Shown here in pieces: positions 41,165 through 50,812 of a stretch of 64,000 nt of DNA (position 1 is its first letter; every line of letters begins with the position of its first letter). Position numbers and translations under genes: made by a program. Below the pieces are notes generated by a model. That model saw nothing but the letters and a program-made list of their open reading frames with translations. It had not been told where the DNA came from and did not search any database. The stretch spans positions 3,526,001 through 3,590,000 of the forward strand of contig NZ_CP137555.1 of NCBI RefSeq assembly GCF_033723955.1. The letters are read 5' to 3'. This DNA comes from Microbulbifer pacificus (GTDB lineage: Bacteria > Pseudomonadota > Gammaproteobacteria > Pseudomonadales > Cellvibrionaceae).

Positions 41165-44100
41165 ATGACCCAACCCTTCGTACATTTAAGAATCCACTCC
41201 GAGTACTCCCTGATCGATGGCCTGGTGCGGATCAAGCCGTTGATCGGTCGTCTGGCGGAACTGGAGATGCCCGCAGCGGCCATCACCGACCAGACCAACT
41301 TCTACGCGCAGGTAAAGTTTTACAAAGCCTGTCTCGGTGCCGGAATCAAGCCCATCACCGGTGCGGATTTCTGGCTGCGCGAGGGCGGGGAGGAGCAGCC
41401 GACGCTGCTGACCCTGTACGCACTGAATACCACCGGTTACCGCAATATCACCGAGCTGATCTCCCGTGCTTGGATGGAAGGGCAGTACCACGGGCATGCG
41501 TATATCCAGCGTGAGTGGGTGAAAGAGTACGCGGAAGGTGTGCTGATGCTCTCCGGCGCCAAGTACGGCGATGTGGGCCGCGCGCTGATTGCCGGGCGCA
41601 ACTCACAGGCGGAGGCGCTGGCGAATGAGTGGGCGTCGATTTTCCCCGGCCGTTACTATCTCGAGTTACAGCGCACCGGTCGTCCCGGCGATGAAGAATA
41701 CCTGCACGCGGCGGTGAAGCTCGCGGGCCAGCTCAATCTGCCGGTAGTGGCCACCAACGATGTGCGCTTCCTGGAAGACAGCGAGTTCGAAGCCCACGAA
41801 GTGCGCGTGTGTATCCGCGAGGGCCGCACCCTGGACGATCCTCGTCGCGAACGCCGCTATTCATCAGAACAGTATCTGCGCTCCCCGGAAGAAATGTGCG
41901 AGCTGTTCAAGGACCTGCCGGAAGCGCTGGAAAATACCGTGGAAATCGCGCGCCGCTGTTCGGCGCCGATCCAGCTGGGCAAGTACTTCCTGCCGCAGTT
42001 CCCGATCCCCGAAGGCATGACCGAAAACGAGTTTTTCGAGAAGGTCTCGTTCGACGGACTCTACGATCGCCTGGAAACCATTCTCGACAAATCCGCGCCG
42101 GATTACGAAGCGCGCAAGAAGGTGTACGAAGACCGCCTGCGCTTCGAGCTGGATATCGTGATCCAGATGGGGTTCCCCGGCTACTTCCTGATCGTGATGG
42201 ACTTTATCCAGTGGGCCAAGGATCACAATATTCCGGTGGGCCCGGGGCGGGGCTCCGGTGCGGGCTCGCTGATTGCCTATTCGCAGAAGATTACCGACCT
42301 GGACCCGCTGCAGTACGACCTTCTGTTCGAACGTTTCCTGAACCCGGAGCGGGTATCCATGCCCGACTTCGACGTCGACTTCTGTATGGAGAAGCGCGAC
42401 CGGGTGATCAACTACGTAGCGGAAAACTACGGCCGCAACGCGGTAAGCCAGATCATCACCTTCGGTACCATGGCCGCGAAGGCGGTGGTGCGCGACGTGG
42501 CGCGGGTGCAGGGCAAGTCCTACGGCCTCGCCGACAAGCTCTCGAAGATGATTCCCGCCGATGTGGGTATGACCCTGCAGAAGGCATTCGAGCAGGAAGA
42601 GGTGCTGCGCGAGTTCCTCGAGAACGACGAGGAGGGCCAGGAAATCTGGGAGATGGCGCTGCAGCTTGAGGGTGTGGCGCGTAACGTCGGTAAGCACGCC
42701 GGTGGTGTGGTAATCGCCCCCACCAAGCTCACGGATTTTGCGCCGCTCTACTGTGACGAGACCGGTGCCGGCCTGGTAACCCAGTTCGACAAGAACGACG
42801 TGGAAGACGCGGGCCTGGTGAAGTTCGACTTCCTCGGTCTGCGCACCCTGACCATCATCGACTGGGCGAAGGTGATGGTGGACGAACAGCGCGCGCGCGA
42901 AGGCCTGGAGCCGCTGGTCATCGAAACGCTGCCGCTGGACGACGAAGAAACATTCAAACTGATCAAGCGCGCCGAGACTACTGCGGTATTCCAGCTGGAA
43001 TCCCGCGGCATGAAGGACCTGATCAAGCGCCTGCAGCCGGACAACCTCGAGGACATGATCGCCCTGGTGGCGCTGTTCCGCCCGGGGCCGCTGCAGTCGG
43101 GCATGGTGGACGACTTCATCAACCGCAAGCACGGCCGCGCGCAGGTGGCCTACCCGGATGCCAAGTACCAGCACGAAAAACTGAAACCGATTCTCGAGCC
43201 CACCTACGGCGTTATCGTTTACCAGGAACAGGTAATGCAGATCGCCCAGGAACTCGCGGGCTATACCCTCGGCGGCGCGGACATGCTGCGCCGGGCCATG
43301 GGTAAGAAAAAGCCCGAGGAGATGGCGAAGCAGCGCAGTACCTTCGAGGACGGCGCCAAGTCCGAGGGCGTCGACCCGGAACTGGCGATGAAGATCTTCG
43401 ACCTGGTGGAGAAGTTCGCCGGTTACGGCTTCAACAAATCGCACTCCGCGGCCTACGCGCTGGTGTCTTATCAGACCGCGTGGCTGAAGGCACATTATCC
43501 CGCACAGTTTATGGCCGCCACCATGTCGTCGGACATGGACAAGACCGACAAGGTGGTGACGTTCATCGAAGAATGCCGGGCGATGAAACTGGACCTGGTG
43601 CCGCCGGATGTGAACCTCGGTAACTACCAGTTCTCCGTTCCTGTCTCCGACAATGGCGACAACCGTATCATTTACGGCCTCGGCGCCATCAAGGGGCTGG
43701 GTGAAGGCCCGATCGAAAACATCATCAGCGAACGGCAGAAAAACGGGCCGTTCACGGACCTGTTCGATTTCTGTTCCCGCATCGACCCGCGCAAGGTCAA
43801 CAAGCGCGCGCTGGAAGCGCTGGTGCGCTCCGGTGCCCTCGACAGCATTGGCCCCGACGCGTCCGGCGACGACGGCCTGAATTACTCTCGTGCCGTGCTG
43901 TTCGACGCGCTGGACGAAGCGGTGAAAGCCGCGGAACAGCAGAGCAAGAACGACAGCGCCGGCATGATGGACCTGTTCGGCGAGGTGGTGCGCACCGCGT
44001 CCGATGGCGACGTCTACCAGGATTTCCGCGGCGCGCGTCCGTGGAGCATCCGCGAGCGTCTTGAAGGCGAGAAGAACACCCTCGGCCTGTACCTCACCGG

Positions 44101-44695
44101 CCACCCCATCGACGAGTACGAGGACGAACTCAAGCACCTGGTACAGGCGCGTATCGCAGACCTGAAACCCGGGCGCGACAACCAGAAGGTGGCGGGCCTG
44201 GTGGTGGGCATGCGGGTGATGAAGACCAAGCGCGGCGATTCCATGGCGATCGTCACCCTGGATGACCGCAGCGCGCGCATCGAGGCAGCGGTGTTCAGCG
44301 AGGCATTCGGCCAGCACCGGGAAAAACTGGTGAAGGATTCGCTGCTGGTGCTGGAAGGCTCCATCTCCCACGACGATTACAGCGGCGGCCTGAAAATGAG
44401 CGTGAACAGTGTGTCCACGCTGGACGATCTGCGCAGTGGCAGTGTGATCGGGGTGACGCTCAAGATCGACAGCGCCCAGGCACTGCCGAAAATGGGGCAG
44501 CGCCTGAGCGCCTGCCTGCGGCCGTATGTGGGTGGAAACTGCCCGATTCTGGTGGAAGTGGAGCGCAGCGATGCGCGCGGTACCTTCCGCCTGGCGGACG
44601 AGTGGAAGGTGGAGCCAAACGACCAGTTGATCCAGTCCCTGCGGGAGGTGGTCGGCCGTGAACGGGTCAAGCTCAACTACACTCAACGGCAATGA
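41165..44695 (+). CDS. dnaE: DNA polymerase III alpha subunit
   Basis: 1176 residues, the replicative polymerase catalytic subunit. Order of parts: PHP domain (about 5-280, opening FVHLRIHSEYSLIDGL), palm with the catalytic pair in PDFDVDF (Asp401 and Asp403, the same numbers as in E. coli), fingers, a helix-hairpin-helix, and a C-terminal OB fold (VAGLVVGMRVMKTKRGDSMA) and tau-binding region. Length matches the family closely. No ribosome site stands out before ATG 41165; the preceding bases are AT-rich. Confidence 0.98.
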   Translation: MTQPFVHLRIHSEYSLIDGLVRIKPLIGRLAELEMPAAAITDQTNFYAQVKFYKACLGAGIKPITGADFWLREGGEEQPTLLTLYALNTTGYRNITELISRAWMEGQYHGHAYIQREWVKEYAEGVLMLSGAKYGDVGRALIAGRNSQAEALANEWASIFPGRYYLELQRTGRPGDEEYLHAAVKLAGQLNLPVVATNDVRFLEDSEFEAHEVRVCIREGRTLDDPRRERRYSSEQYLRSPEEMCELFKDLPEALENTVEIARRCSAPIQLGKYFLPQFPIPEGMTENEFFEKVSFDGLYDRLETILDKSAPDYEARKKVYEDRLRFELDIVIQMGFPGYFLIVMDFIQWAKDHNIPVGPGRGSGAGSLIAYSQKITDLDPLQYDLLFERFLNPERVSMPDFDVDFCMEKRDRVINYVAENYGRNAVSQIITFGTMAAKAVVRDVARVQGKSYGLADKLSKMIPADVGMTLQKAFEQEEVLREFLENDEEGQEIWEMALQLEGVARNVGKHAGGVVIAPTKLTDFAPLYCDETGAGLVTQFDKNDVEDAGLVKFDFLGLRTLTIIDWAKVMVDEQRAREGLEPLVIETLPLDDEETFKLIKRAETTAVFQLESRGMKDLIKRLQPDNLEDMIALVALFRPGPLQSGMVDDFINRKHGRAQVAYPDAKYQHEKLKPILEPTYGVIVYQEQVMQIAQELAGYTLGGADMLRRAMGKKKPEEMAKQRSTFEDGAKSEGVDPELAMKIFDLVEKFAGYGFNKSHSAAYALVSYQTAWLKAHYPAQFMAATMSSDMDKTDKVVTFIEECRAMKLDLVPPDVNLGNYQFSVPVSDNGDNRIIYGLGAIKGLGEGPIENIISERQKNGPFTDLFDFCSRIDPRKVNKRALEALVRSGALDSIGPDASGDDGLNYSRAVLFDALDEAVKAAEQQSKNDSAGMMDLFGEVVRTASDGDVYQDFRGARPWSIRERLEGEKNTLGLYLTGHPIDEYEDELKHLVQARIADLKPGRDNQKVAGLVVGMRVMKTKRGDSMAIVTLDDRSARIEAAVFSEAFGQHREKLVKDSLLVLEGSISHDDYSGGLKMSVNSVSTLDDLRSGSVIGVTLKIDSAQALPKMGQRLSACLRPYVGGNCPILVEVERSDARGTFRLADEWKVEPNDQLIQSLREVVGRERVKLNYTQRQ

Positions 44696-44842
44696 GTGAT
44701 CCGTGCACTCGACTGAGTGGTCCTATCCCGGTAAGCTAGCCGCCATTTTCAGTGGACGGGGCCTGTTTGCGACTGATCGGGGTGATTTAGTCGCATTTTC
44801 CAACATTTGGCAGGCCCACAGAATTATCAAGGCGCGAATTAA

Positions 44843-45799
44843 ATGAAGTTCAGTTTTCTAGAGTTTGAACAGCCGATTGCGGAACTGGAAAGCAAGATCA
44901 AGGAACTTCAGCATGTGGGCGACGACAATGAGCTCAACATCGCTGAGGAGATCTCCCGCCTGCGGGAAAAGAGCGAGAAGCTCACCGAATCCATCTATTC
45001 CGATCTGTCCCCCTGGCAGGTTGTGCAGGTTGCGCGCCACCCGCAGCGCCCCTACGCCAAGGACTATATCGAGCGCATCTTCACCGACTGGGATGAGCTG
45101 CACGGCGACCGCCATTTCGGCGACGACAAGGCGATCATCGCCGGTATCGCGCGCCTGGAAGGGCGCCCGGTAGCGGTCATTGGCGAAGAGAAGGGCCGAA
45201 ACGTCAACGAGAAAGTGAAGCGCAACTTCGGCATGCCGAAGCCTGAGGGTTACCGCAAGGCGCTGCGCGTGATGGAAATGGCCGAGCGCTTCAAGCTGCC
45301 GGTACTGACCCTGATCGACACTCCCGGGGCCTATCCGGGCATCGACAGCGAAGAGCGCGGTATTTCCGAGGCCATTGCCAAGAACCTGGCGGTGATGTCA
45401 CGCCTGCGCACGCCGATCATCTGCACCGTGATCGGTGAAGGTTCTTCCGGTGGCGCGCTGGCCATTGGTGTGGGCGACCAGCTGAACATGCTGCAGTACT
45501 CCACCTACTTTGTGATTTCCCCGGAAGGCTGTGCCAACATCATCTGGAAAACCGTGGAGAAGGCGCCACTGGCAGCCGAGGCCATGGGGGTGACTTCTGG
45601 CGTGCTGGAAGAGCTGGGTATCGTTGATGAAACCATTGCCGAGCCCCTCGGCGGCGCGCACCGCGATCCCGACCTGATGGCGGCCCGCCTGCGGGATCGC
45701 CTGTCCGAGCAGCTGGACAAACTCACCGCAGTGCCGATTGAGGAGTTGCTGGAGAAGCGTTACCAGCGCCTGATGAGTTACGGCAACGTAACCGGCTGA
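44843..45799 (+). CDS. accA: acetyl-CoA carboxylase carboxyltransferase alpha subunit
   Basis: 318 residues. With AccD it transfers carboxyl from biotin-carrier protein to acetyl-CoA, giving malonyl-CoA for fatty-acid synthesis. Recognised by [15 protein letters not shown] at the start, [15 protein letters not shown], and the crotonase-fold core [17 protein letters not shown] with [17 protein letters not shown]. It follows dnaE in the order seen in many gammaproteobacteria. A strong terminator follows. Confidence 0.98.
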   Translation: MKFSFLEFEQPIAELESKIKELQHVGDDNELNIAEEISRLREKSEKLTESIYSDLSPWQVVQVARHPQRPYAKDYIERIFTDWDELHGDRHFGDDKAIIAGIARLEGRPVAVIGEEKGRNVNEKVKRNFGMPKPEGYRKALRVMEMAERFKLPVLTLIDTPGAYPGIDSEERGISEAIAKNLAVMSRLRTPIICTVIGEGSSGGALAIGVGDQLNMLQYSTYFVISPEGCANIIWKTVEKAPLAAEAMGVTSGVLEELGIVDETIAEPLGGAHRDPDLMAARLRDRLSEQLDKLTAVPIEELLEKRYQRLMSYGNVTG

Positions 45800-45842
45800 T
45801 CGCCACAATCATTCCGCCAGGGTTTTTGCTGAAGCCCTGAAT

Positions 45843-45876
45843 CGACAACGGCAACTTCGGTTGCCGTTGTCGTTTG
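45843..45876 (+). terminator. rho-independent terminator after accA
   Basis: A 13-base perfect stem (CGACAACGGCAAC with its complement) closed by a TTCG tetraloop at 45856-45859 and followed by TTTGT. It could also stop the converging 45887 gene. Confidence 0.92.
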
Positions 45877-45886
45877 TGCAGCGCTA

Positions 45887-47248
45887 CTACAGCCGATAAA
45901 TACTGCGGTAGTCTGCCACTGCTACCTGAAATGGGGTGTGGTCCTGTAGGTACAGCCGCAGGCAATCCGCCGCATCCGGTTCACCGTGGACCAGCATGAT
46001 CTGTGTGTCCGGTTGCAGGCGGGAGCTCTGCAGCCAATGGCCGAGTTCCACATAGTCGGCGTGGGCCGACAGCCCCTCCAGAACCTCGACTTTTGCCTTG
46101 CAGGGCACATATTCCCCGTGAATTTTGACACTGCTGGAGCCTGCCAGCATCCGCGCGCCGCGGGTACCGCCGGCCTGATAGCCAGTAAACAACACTGTCG
46201 TGCGATGATCCGGCAGCAGTCGTTTCATGTGGTGCAGAATCCGACCACCGGTCGCCATGCCACTGCCGGCAATAATGATGTGCGGGTATTGGATATTCTC
46301 CAGCGCTTTCGACTGGTCGACACTGCGGGTGTACTGGATGCCCCTGCACATGAAGGTGCAATTCTCCGAGCTGAGGCGATGCTGTTCCGGATAGCGCGAA
46401 TAGATTTCCGATGCGTCGATCGCCATGGGACTGTCGAGGAACACCGGCAGCTCGGGGATTTTTTTCTCATGCATCAGGGAAAGCAGCAGAAACTGTAATG
46501 TCTGCGCGCGGCCGACGGCAAAGCTCGGGATCAGCAGCACGCCGCCGCGCGCCACCGTCTGGTTTACGATCTCGGCCAGCTGTTCCTTCTGATCAATTTG
46601 CGGATGGCGACGGTCACCATAGGTTGATTCCATCAACAATAAATCGAGCTCTGGCAGTGGCCTTGGCGGATGCATGATGAGGTCGTCCTGACGTCCCACA
46701 TCGCCGGAAAATCCTACCTGTTTGCCCTCCGCATGCAGTATGGCGCTGCCGGCACCGAGAATATGCCCCGCGGGCTGGAAGTGCAGTTTTGCACTGCCGA
46801 TATGAAACGGCTGATCAAACGCCACCGGCTGAAACAGCTCCATACAGCGCTCGGCGGTGTCGCCGGTGTAGAGCGGTTCAGGGTGAGCGTGCTTGCCCAG
46901 TTTGTGGCGTTGGTAGTACTGGGCATCTTCCTCCTGGATATGTCCTGCGTCCGGCAAAAGGACGGAGCAAAGATCCATGGTGGCGTGGTGGCAATATACC
47001 GGTCCGCGATAACCCATCTCGTACAGGCGGGGAATATAGCCGGAGTGATCCAGGTGCGCGTGGGTGAGCACAATTCCTTTGAGTTTTCGGTAATCGAATA
47101 GCGGGGTTTCCCAGTTGCGCTCGCGCAGCCACTTGTAGCCCTGGAACAGCCCGCAATCCACCAGGAATTCGGTTTTTCCGTCGTCGATCGACACCAGGAA
47201 TTTAGAGCCGGTGACGGTCCCGGTACCACCCAGAAACGTGATATTCAT
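45887..47248 (-). CDS. beta-CASP metallo-beta-lactamase-fold ribonuclease-like protein
   Basis: 453 residues. The zinc site HAHLDH (His63, His65, Asp67, His68) and FSGDVGRQD belong to the metallo-beta-lactamase fold. The inserted beta-CASP domain carries IPSFAVGRAQTLQFLL, ASGSGMATGG-like AGSGMATGGRILHHM and the C-terminal GLSAHADYVELGHWL motif. Relatives of CPSF73/YSH1 cut or trim RNA. Its start codon overlaps the stop of the PRPP-synthetase-like gene (ATGA), so the two are coupled. A link to nucleotide recycling from RNA is an inference from the operon. Confidence 0.9.
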   Translation of the reverse strand: MNITFLGGTGTVTGSKFLVSIDDGKTEFLVDCGLFQGYKWLRERNWETPLFDYRKLKGIVLTHAHLDHSGYIPRLYEMGYRGPVYCHHATMDLCSVLLPDAGHIQEEDAQYYQRHKLGKHAHPEPLYTGDTAERCMELFQPVAFDQPFHIGSAKLHFQPAGHILGAGSAILHAEGKQVGFSGDVGRQDDLIMHPPRPLPELDLLLMESTYGDRRHPQIDQKEQLAEIVNQTVARGGVLLIPSFAVGRAQTLQFLLLSLMHEKKIPELPVFLDSPMAIDASEIYSRYPEQHRLSSENCTFMCRGIQYTRSVDQSKALENIQYPHIIIAGSGMATGGRILHHMKRLLPDHRTTVLFTGYQAGGTRGARMLAGSSSVKIHGEYVPCKAKVEVLEGLSAHADYVELGHWLQSSRLQPDTQIMLVHGEPDAADCLRLYLQDHTPFQVAVADYRSIYRL

Positions 47249-48177
47249 GTTTGATGGTCTCTTGTGACATGTGGCGATCCGTCGGCGCGTGCGAGTAAAT
47301 CCTGCACCGCCGGTGCGAGTAGCGGTGCCAGGTCAAACGCACAGTAATCGCCGGGGATACTGTTACTGGTGGCTAGCAGGTCGGCACCGGCCAGCCTGAT
47401 TTTTTCGTCCGCGCCCTCGGCGAAAATGCCGTGCACCGCCGCGCAGATAGTGCGCGGTGCGCCGACAGCCCTGAGTGCGGCCAGGGTCTGCAGTACGGTG
47501 TGGCCGCTGGAAATGACATCGTCAACGATGACACTGGTCGCGTTGGCAATCCGGTTGTCCGCGGGCAGATCGATGCTCACCTCGCGGTCCCCATGGCGCT
47601 GTTTTTTCCCGACGATGAATGGCAATCCAGTGGCCCCTGCCAGGGCGGCAACCCACTGCTGGCTTTCCCGATCCGGCCCTACCAGTAACAGGGGCGCGGG
47701 TTGGCTGGCGAGCCACGCCTGCATGGCCGGCATCCCCGAAATGGCACGGGATGGGATGGTGTAGATCTCATCGAGGCTGCGATACCGGTGCAGGTGCGGG
47801 TCTACCGTCACCAGCCAGTCCACGCAGGTCGATAGCATTTGCGCAAAAATGCGCGACGTCACGGCTTCGCCGGGCATGAATACTTTGTCCTGTCGCATAT
47901 AGCACAGGTAGGGCGCAACCAGCCCTACACCGGTCGCGCCCTGCATGCGCAGGCTGCGCGCCAGAAACAGCAGTGGCAGGATTTTCTCATCCGGCCGGCA
48001 CAGGTTCGCCAGCACAACGCAATACCGCCCGCGCACCGGTGACAGAATACGCAGGTAGCTCTCGCCATCCGGAAACCGTCGCTGGTCGATTTCGCCGGCA
48101 TCGGCACCAATGGCCGTTTGCAGCGACTCGCGCAGCGGAAGGCCGCTTTCCAGTGCAAACAGGACCGGATTGTTCAC
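47245..48177 (-). CDS. ribose-phosphate pyrophosphokinase-like protein
   Basis: 310 residues resembling PRPP synthetase, with the PRPP loop written VDDVISSGHT where typical enzymes have VDDMIDTGGT. YMRQDKVFMPGEAVTSRIFA corresponds to the KDR...pis region, and VTVDPHLHRYRS to the DLHA motif. The changed PRPP loop suggests altered activity or phosphoryl donor/acceptor. Starts at GTG 48175-48177 two bases after the phosphorylase stop, and its end overlaps the nuclease gene. Confidence 0.85.
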   Translation of the reverse strand: MNNPVLFALESGLPLRESLQTAIGADAGEIDQRRFPDGESYLRILSPVRGRYCVVLANLCRPDEKILPLLFLARSLRMQGATGVGLVAPYLCYMRQDKVFMPGEAVTSRIFAQMLSTCVDWLVTVDPHLHRYRSLDEIYTIPSRAISGMPAMQAWLASQPAPLLLVGPDRESQQWVAALAGATGLPFIVGKKQRHGDREVSIDLPADNRIANATSVIVDDVISSGHTVLQTLAALRAVGAPRTICAAVHGIFAEGADEKIRLAGADLLATSNSIPGDYCAFDLAPLLAPAVQDLLARADGSPHVTRDHQT

Positions 48178-48179
48178 GT

Positions 48180-49736
48180 TTACTTTTCCGTCGCCGGGAG
48201 CGGGCTGGTTGCCGGGGATAGCTCAAACAGATCCCGGTTCTCGTGAAAATATTCCCGCGCGTAAGCCAGTTCCCCCGGCGTCTCTGCATACAGGGTCGCG
48301 AGTGGTTGCAGGGCTTCAACACTGTCTCCCACTTTCACCCGCAAGCGTAGCCCGGCCTCCGGCGACGAGGGGGCTCCGGCGAGCTTGGCCAGATGTGCCA
48401 GGCGCCGATTGTCCATACTGCGCAATTTGCCGGCGTATTCACTGCGCAGCTCGATATGGTGGCTGGCGATGGGCACTTCACGGAGCCCACCCTGGGCCTC
48501 GCAGATGGCGCGGAACTGAATCCACGCCTGTCCGGAATGCAGGATCTCCCGTGCCTGTTGCAGGGCCTGGGCTTCATCGGCTCCGGTGGCCATCGACAGC
48601 AACTGGCCGGCGAGATACAGCGCGCGGGCCTCAAGGTCCGCCGGCGCGGTGCTTTCATTGCGCAACACACTCAATACATCGCGGGCCTCCTCCGCCGGCC
48701 CGATGCCATTGCCGATGGTTTGGGTGCCGTCGGTCATCACGCACCGCACGTTGAGGCCGAGTGCTTCGGCGACGACCCGGAACAGCTCCGCCAGCACCTC
48801 CGCCTGCTTTTGGCTGCGCAGCTTGGCGGTGGGGCCAACGGGCATATCGATCAGGATATGGGTGGAGCCGGCTGCCATTTTTTTGGACAGGACCGACGCC
48901 ACGAGCTGCCCCTCACTATCGAGGTCCAGTGCGCGCTCGATACGGATCAGCAAGTCGTCCGTGGGGCTGAGGCCAACCTTGCCGCCGGCGGCGAGACAGG
49001 CGCCGGTGCGGGTAATGACCTTGCGCAGTCTGTCGAGTGAAAGGTCGACATTCGTCAGAACTTCCATGGTATCGGCGGTACCGGCGGGGGAAGTGATGGC
49101 GCGGGAGGAGGTTTTGGGAATGATCAGCCCCGCGGCGCTGGCAATCGATACCACGATGGGGGTGGTGCGGTTGCCCGGCAGGCCGCCGATACAGTGTTTG
49201 TCGAATACCCGTTCATGCTCTGGCCAGTGCAACTGATTGCCGATTTGTGCCATGGCCCGGGTAAGCGCGGTCGTTTCCGCAGAATTCAGGCGTCCGCCGG
49301 CGCAGGCGGATATGAATCCCGCAATCTCGATATCTGAATACAGGTGCCGGCTGATGTCGCGAATGATGCTGGTGATCTCGCCGGTATCCAGCGTATGGCC
49401 GTAAATCTTTTTACGCAGCGCGCTGAGTGAGTGGACCTGGGGAGCGTGGTGTACCGTCACCGCTTGTCCTTGGGTGAGCGCGAGGAACTCCCAGGCGCTA
49501 TCGGAAAAACCGATGCTGCCTGGCGGCAGGATCTCTTTCGCGACAGTATTGAGGGTGGCGATCAGGGTGCGGGAACCGGCCTTGATTTGCAGCCGTGTAT
49601 TGGCGGTGTATCCCTCAGCGCGACAGATAGCGCAGTCGGTGCGCATGTAAACCAGAGGTTCCTGGTGGGTAGCAATTCCCATTTTGTAAGCGTGTTGCGG
49701 CATTGCCCGGGACATGCAGTCTTCCTGGATATTCAT
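48180..49736 (-). CDS. thymidine/AMP phosphorylase family protein (long, archaeal-like type)
   Basis: 518 residues (511 if translation starts at ATG 49715, which has the better ribosome site AGGAAG). The class is the roughly 500-residue phosphorylase with an extra N-terminal domain (MGIATHQEPLVYMRTDCAIC), not the 440-residue DeoA. Signature KHCIGGLPGNRTTPIVV and IPKTSSRAITSPAGTADTME carry the phosphate- and base-binding residues. Relatives in archaea are AMP phosphorylases that release ribose 1,5-bisphosphate. With a PRPP-synthetase-like gene next to it, nucleotide or sugar-phosphate salvage is likely. First gene of the three-gene operon. Confidence 0.88.
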   Translation of the reverse strand: MNIQEDCMSRAMPQHAYKMGIATHQEPLVYMRTDCAICRAEGYTANTRLQIKAGSRTLIATLNTVAKEILPPGSIGFSDSAWEFLALTQGQAVTVHHAPQVHSLSALRKKIYGHTLDTGEITSIIRDISRHLYSDIEIAGFISACAGGRLNSAETTALTRAMAQIGNQLHWPEHERVFDKHCIGGLPGNRTTPIVVSIASAAGLIIPKTSSRAITSPAGTADTMEVLTNVDLSLDRLRKVITRTGACLAAGGKVGLSPTDDLLIRIERALDLDSEGQLVASVLSKKMAAGSTHILIDMPVGPTAKLRSQKQAEVLAELFRVVAEALGLNVRCVMTDGTQTIGNGIGPAEEARDVLSVLRNESTAPADLEARALYLAGQLLSMATGADEAQALQQAREILHSGQAWIQFRAICEAQGGLREVPIASHHIELRSEYAGKLRSMDNRRLAHLAKLAGAPSSPEAGLRLRVKVGDSVEALQPLATLYAETPGELAYAREYFHENRDLFELSPATSPLPATEK

Positions 49737-50020
49737 GTCGGGGGCCGCTCCTGTTGGAGGTCCGGCAGGTGCTGTTGCCCGCCGCTATCCAGCATTTGGG
49801 AAATTGCGGCCCTGTATTTAATTCAAGTCCGTTTAGGTATCAGCGGCAAGTCGCTGCCGGTATGTAGTTCCATAACCCCAGTTAAAGGTCGCCAATTACC
49901 CTGTCGCGTCCTTAAATAACCAGTCTCGGGCCCGTGACTACTGGGTTTGATGCTGTCTTGTGGTTAGACTGGCGATCGCTCAAAAACCGTTCGATGGAAC
50001 GCATAGATTAGGGGAATACC

Positions 50021-50794
50021 TTGGCCGAATTGGGGGCGCTTTTCAGTCTGATACCTGGCCAGACACCCAGCCTCACACTGGGGTTGCTGTTGCTGGTGTG
50101 CGTGATCAGCGCATTTATCTCGGCGGTCACCGGTGGGGCGGGGGGTATCCTGATGTTTGCCGCGCTCAATGTTGTCATTCCCCTGCGCGCGCTCGTCCCC
50201 ATTCACGGTGCGGTACAGCTGCTCAACAATCTCGCCCGCGTGGTTTATGTGCGCGAGCATATCCGCTGGGACCAGTGCATCCCGTTCTTTATCGGCTGCA
50301 CGCTCGGCTCCGCCGCCATGACTCTGGGGCTCGCCAATCTCGACTGGCAGCAGCTGCCGCTGGTGCTGCTGGCGGTACTGATTTTTTATACGGTGTTCAA
50401 ACCGAAAAAACTCCCGGAAATCCGCCTCAAGCCGCGCAATTTTTTCTGGGTGGGGATTGCCACCGGCACCCTCGGTATTGTCGCCGGAGCCGTAGACCCG
50501 TTGCTGGCCGCGTTTTTCGTGCGCAAGGATATGACGCCGAAAGAAATCGTGGCGAATAAATCCGTGATGCAGGCCTGGTGCCACGCCCTCAAGGTGCCCG
50601 CGTTCATTTATCTCGGCTTTGCGTTTTCCGAGCATCTCGGATTGATCCTGCTACTGACCGTGGCCGCGGTCATTGGCACGCGTATCGGTATTGCGCTGCT
50701 GAATCGGATCGACAGCGAGCTGTTTTTCAACTTGATGCGCGCCGCGCTGATGATTGCCGGCGCCCGCATTGTGTACCAGTTATTTGCAGTATAA
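50021..50794 (+). CDS. TauE/SafE family anion permease
   Basis: 257 residues with about eight membrane helices. SAVTGGAGGILMFAALN near residue 40 and KSVMQAWCHALKVPAFIYLG later are the paired TauE/SafE repeats. Members export sulfite, sulfoacetate or related anions; the substrate is not determinable. The start is TTG 50021, supported by AGGGGAATACC upstream. No sulfur gene is adjacent. Confidence 0.85.
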   Translation: MAELGALFSLIPGQTPSLTLGLLLLVCVISAFISAVTGGAGGILMFAALNVVIPLRALVPIHGAVQLLNNLARVVYVREHIRWDQCIPFFIGCTLGSAAMTLGLANLDWQQLPLVLLAVLIFYTVFKPKKLPEIRLKPRNFFWVGIATGTLGIVAGAVDPLLAAFFVRKDMTPKEIVANKSVMQAWCHALKVPAFIYLGFAFSEHLGLILLLTVAAVIGTRIGIALLNRIDSELFFNLMRAALMIAGARIVYQLFAV

Positions 50795-50812
50795 AAACCT
50801 ACAGGTATTTCC

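Noticed and set aside
41864..44692. 942-codon minus-strand frame opposite dnaE
   Set aside because: Mirror of a GC-rich, codon-biased gene; no recognisable domain.
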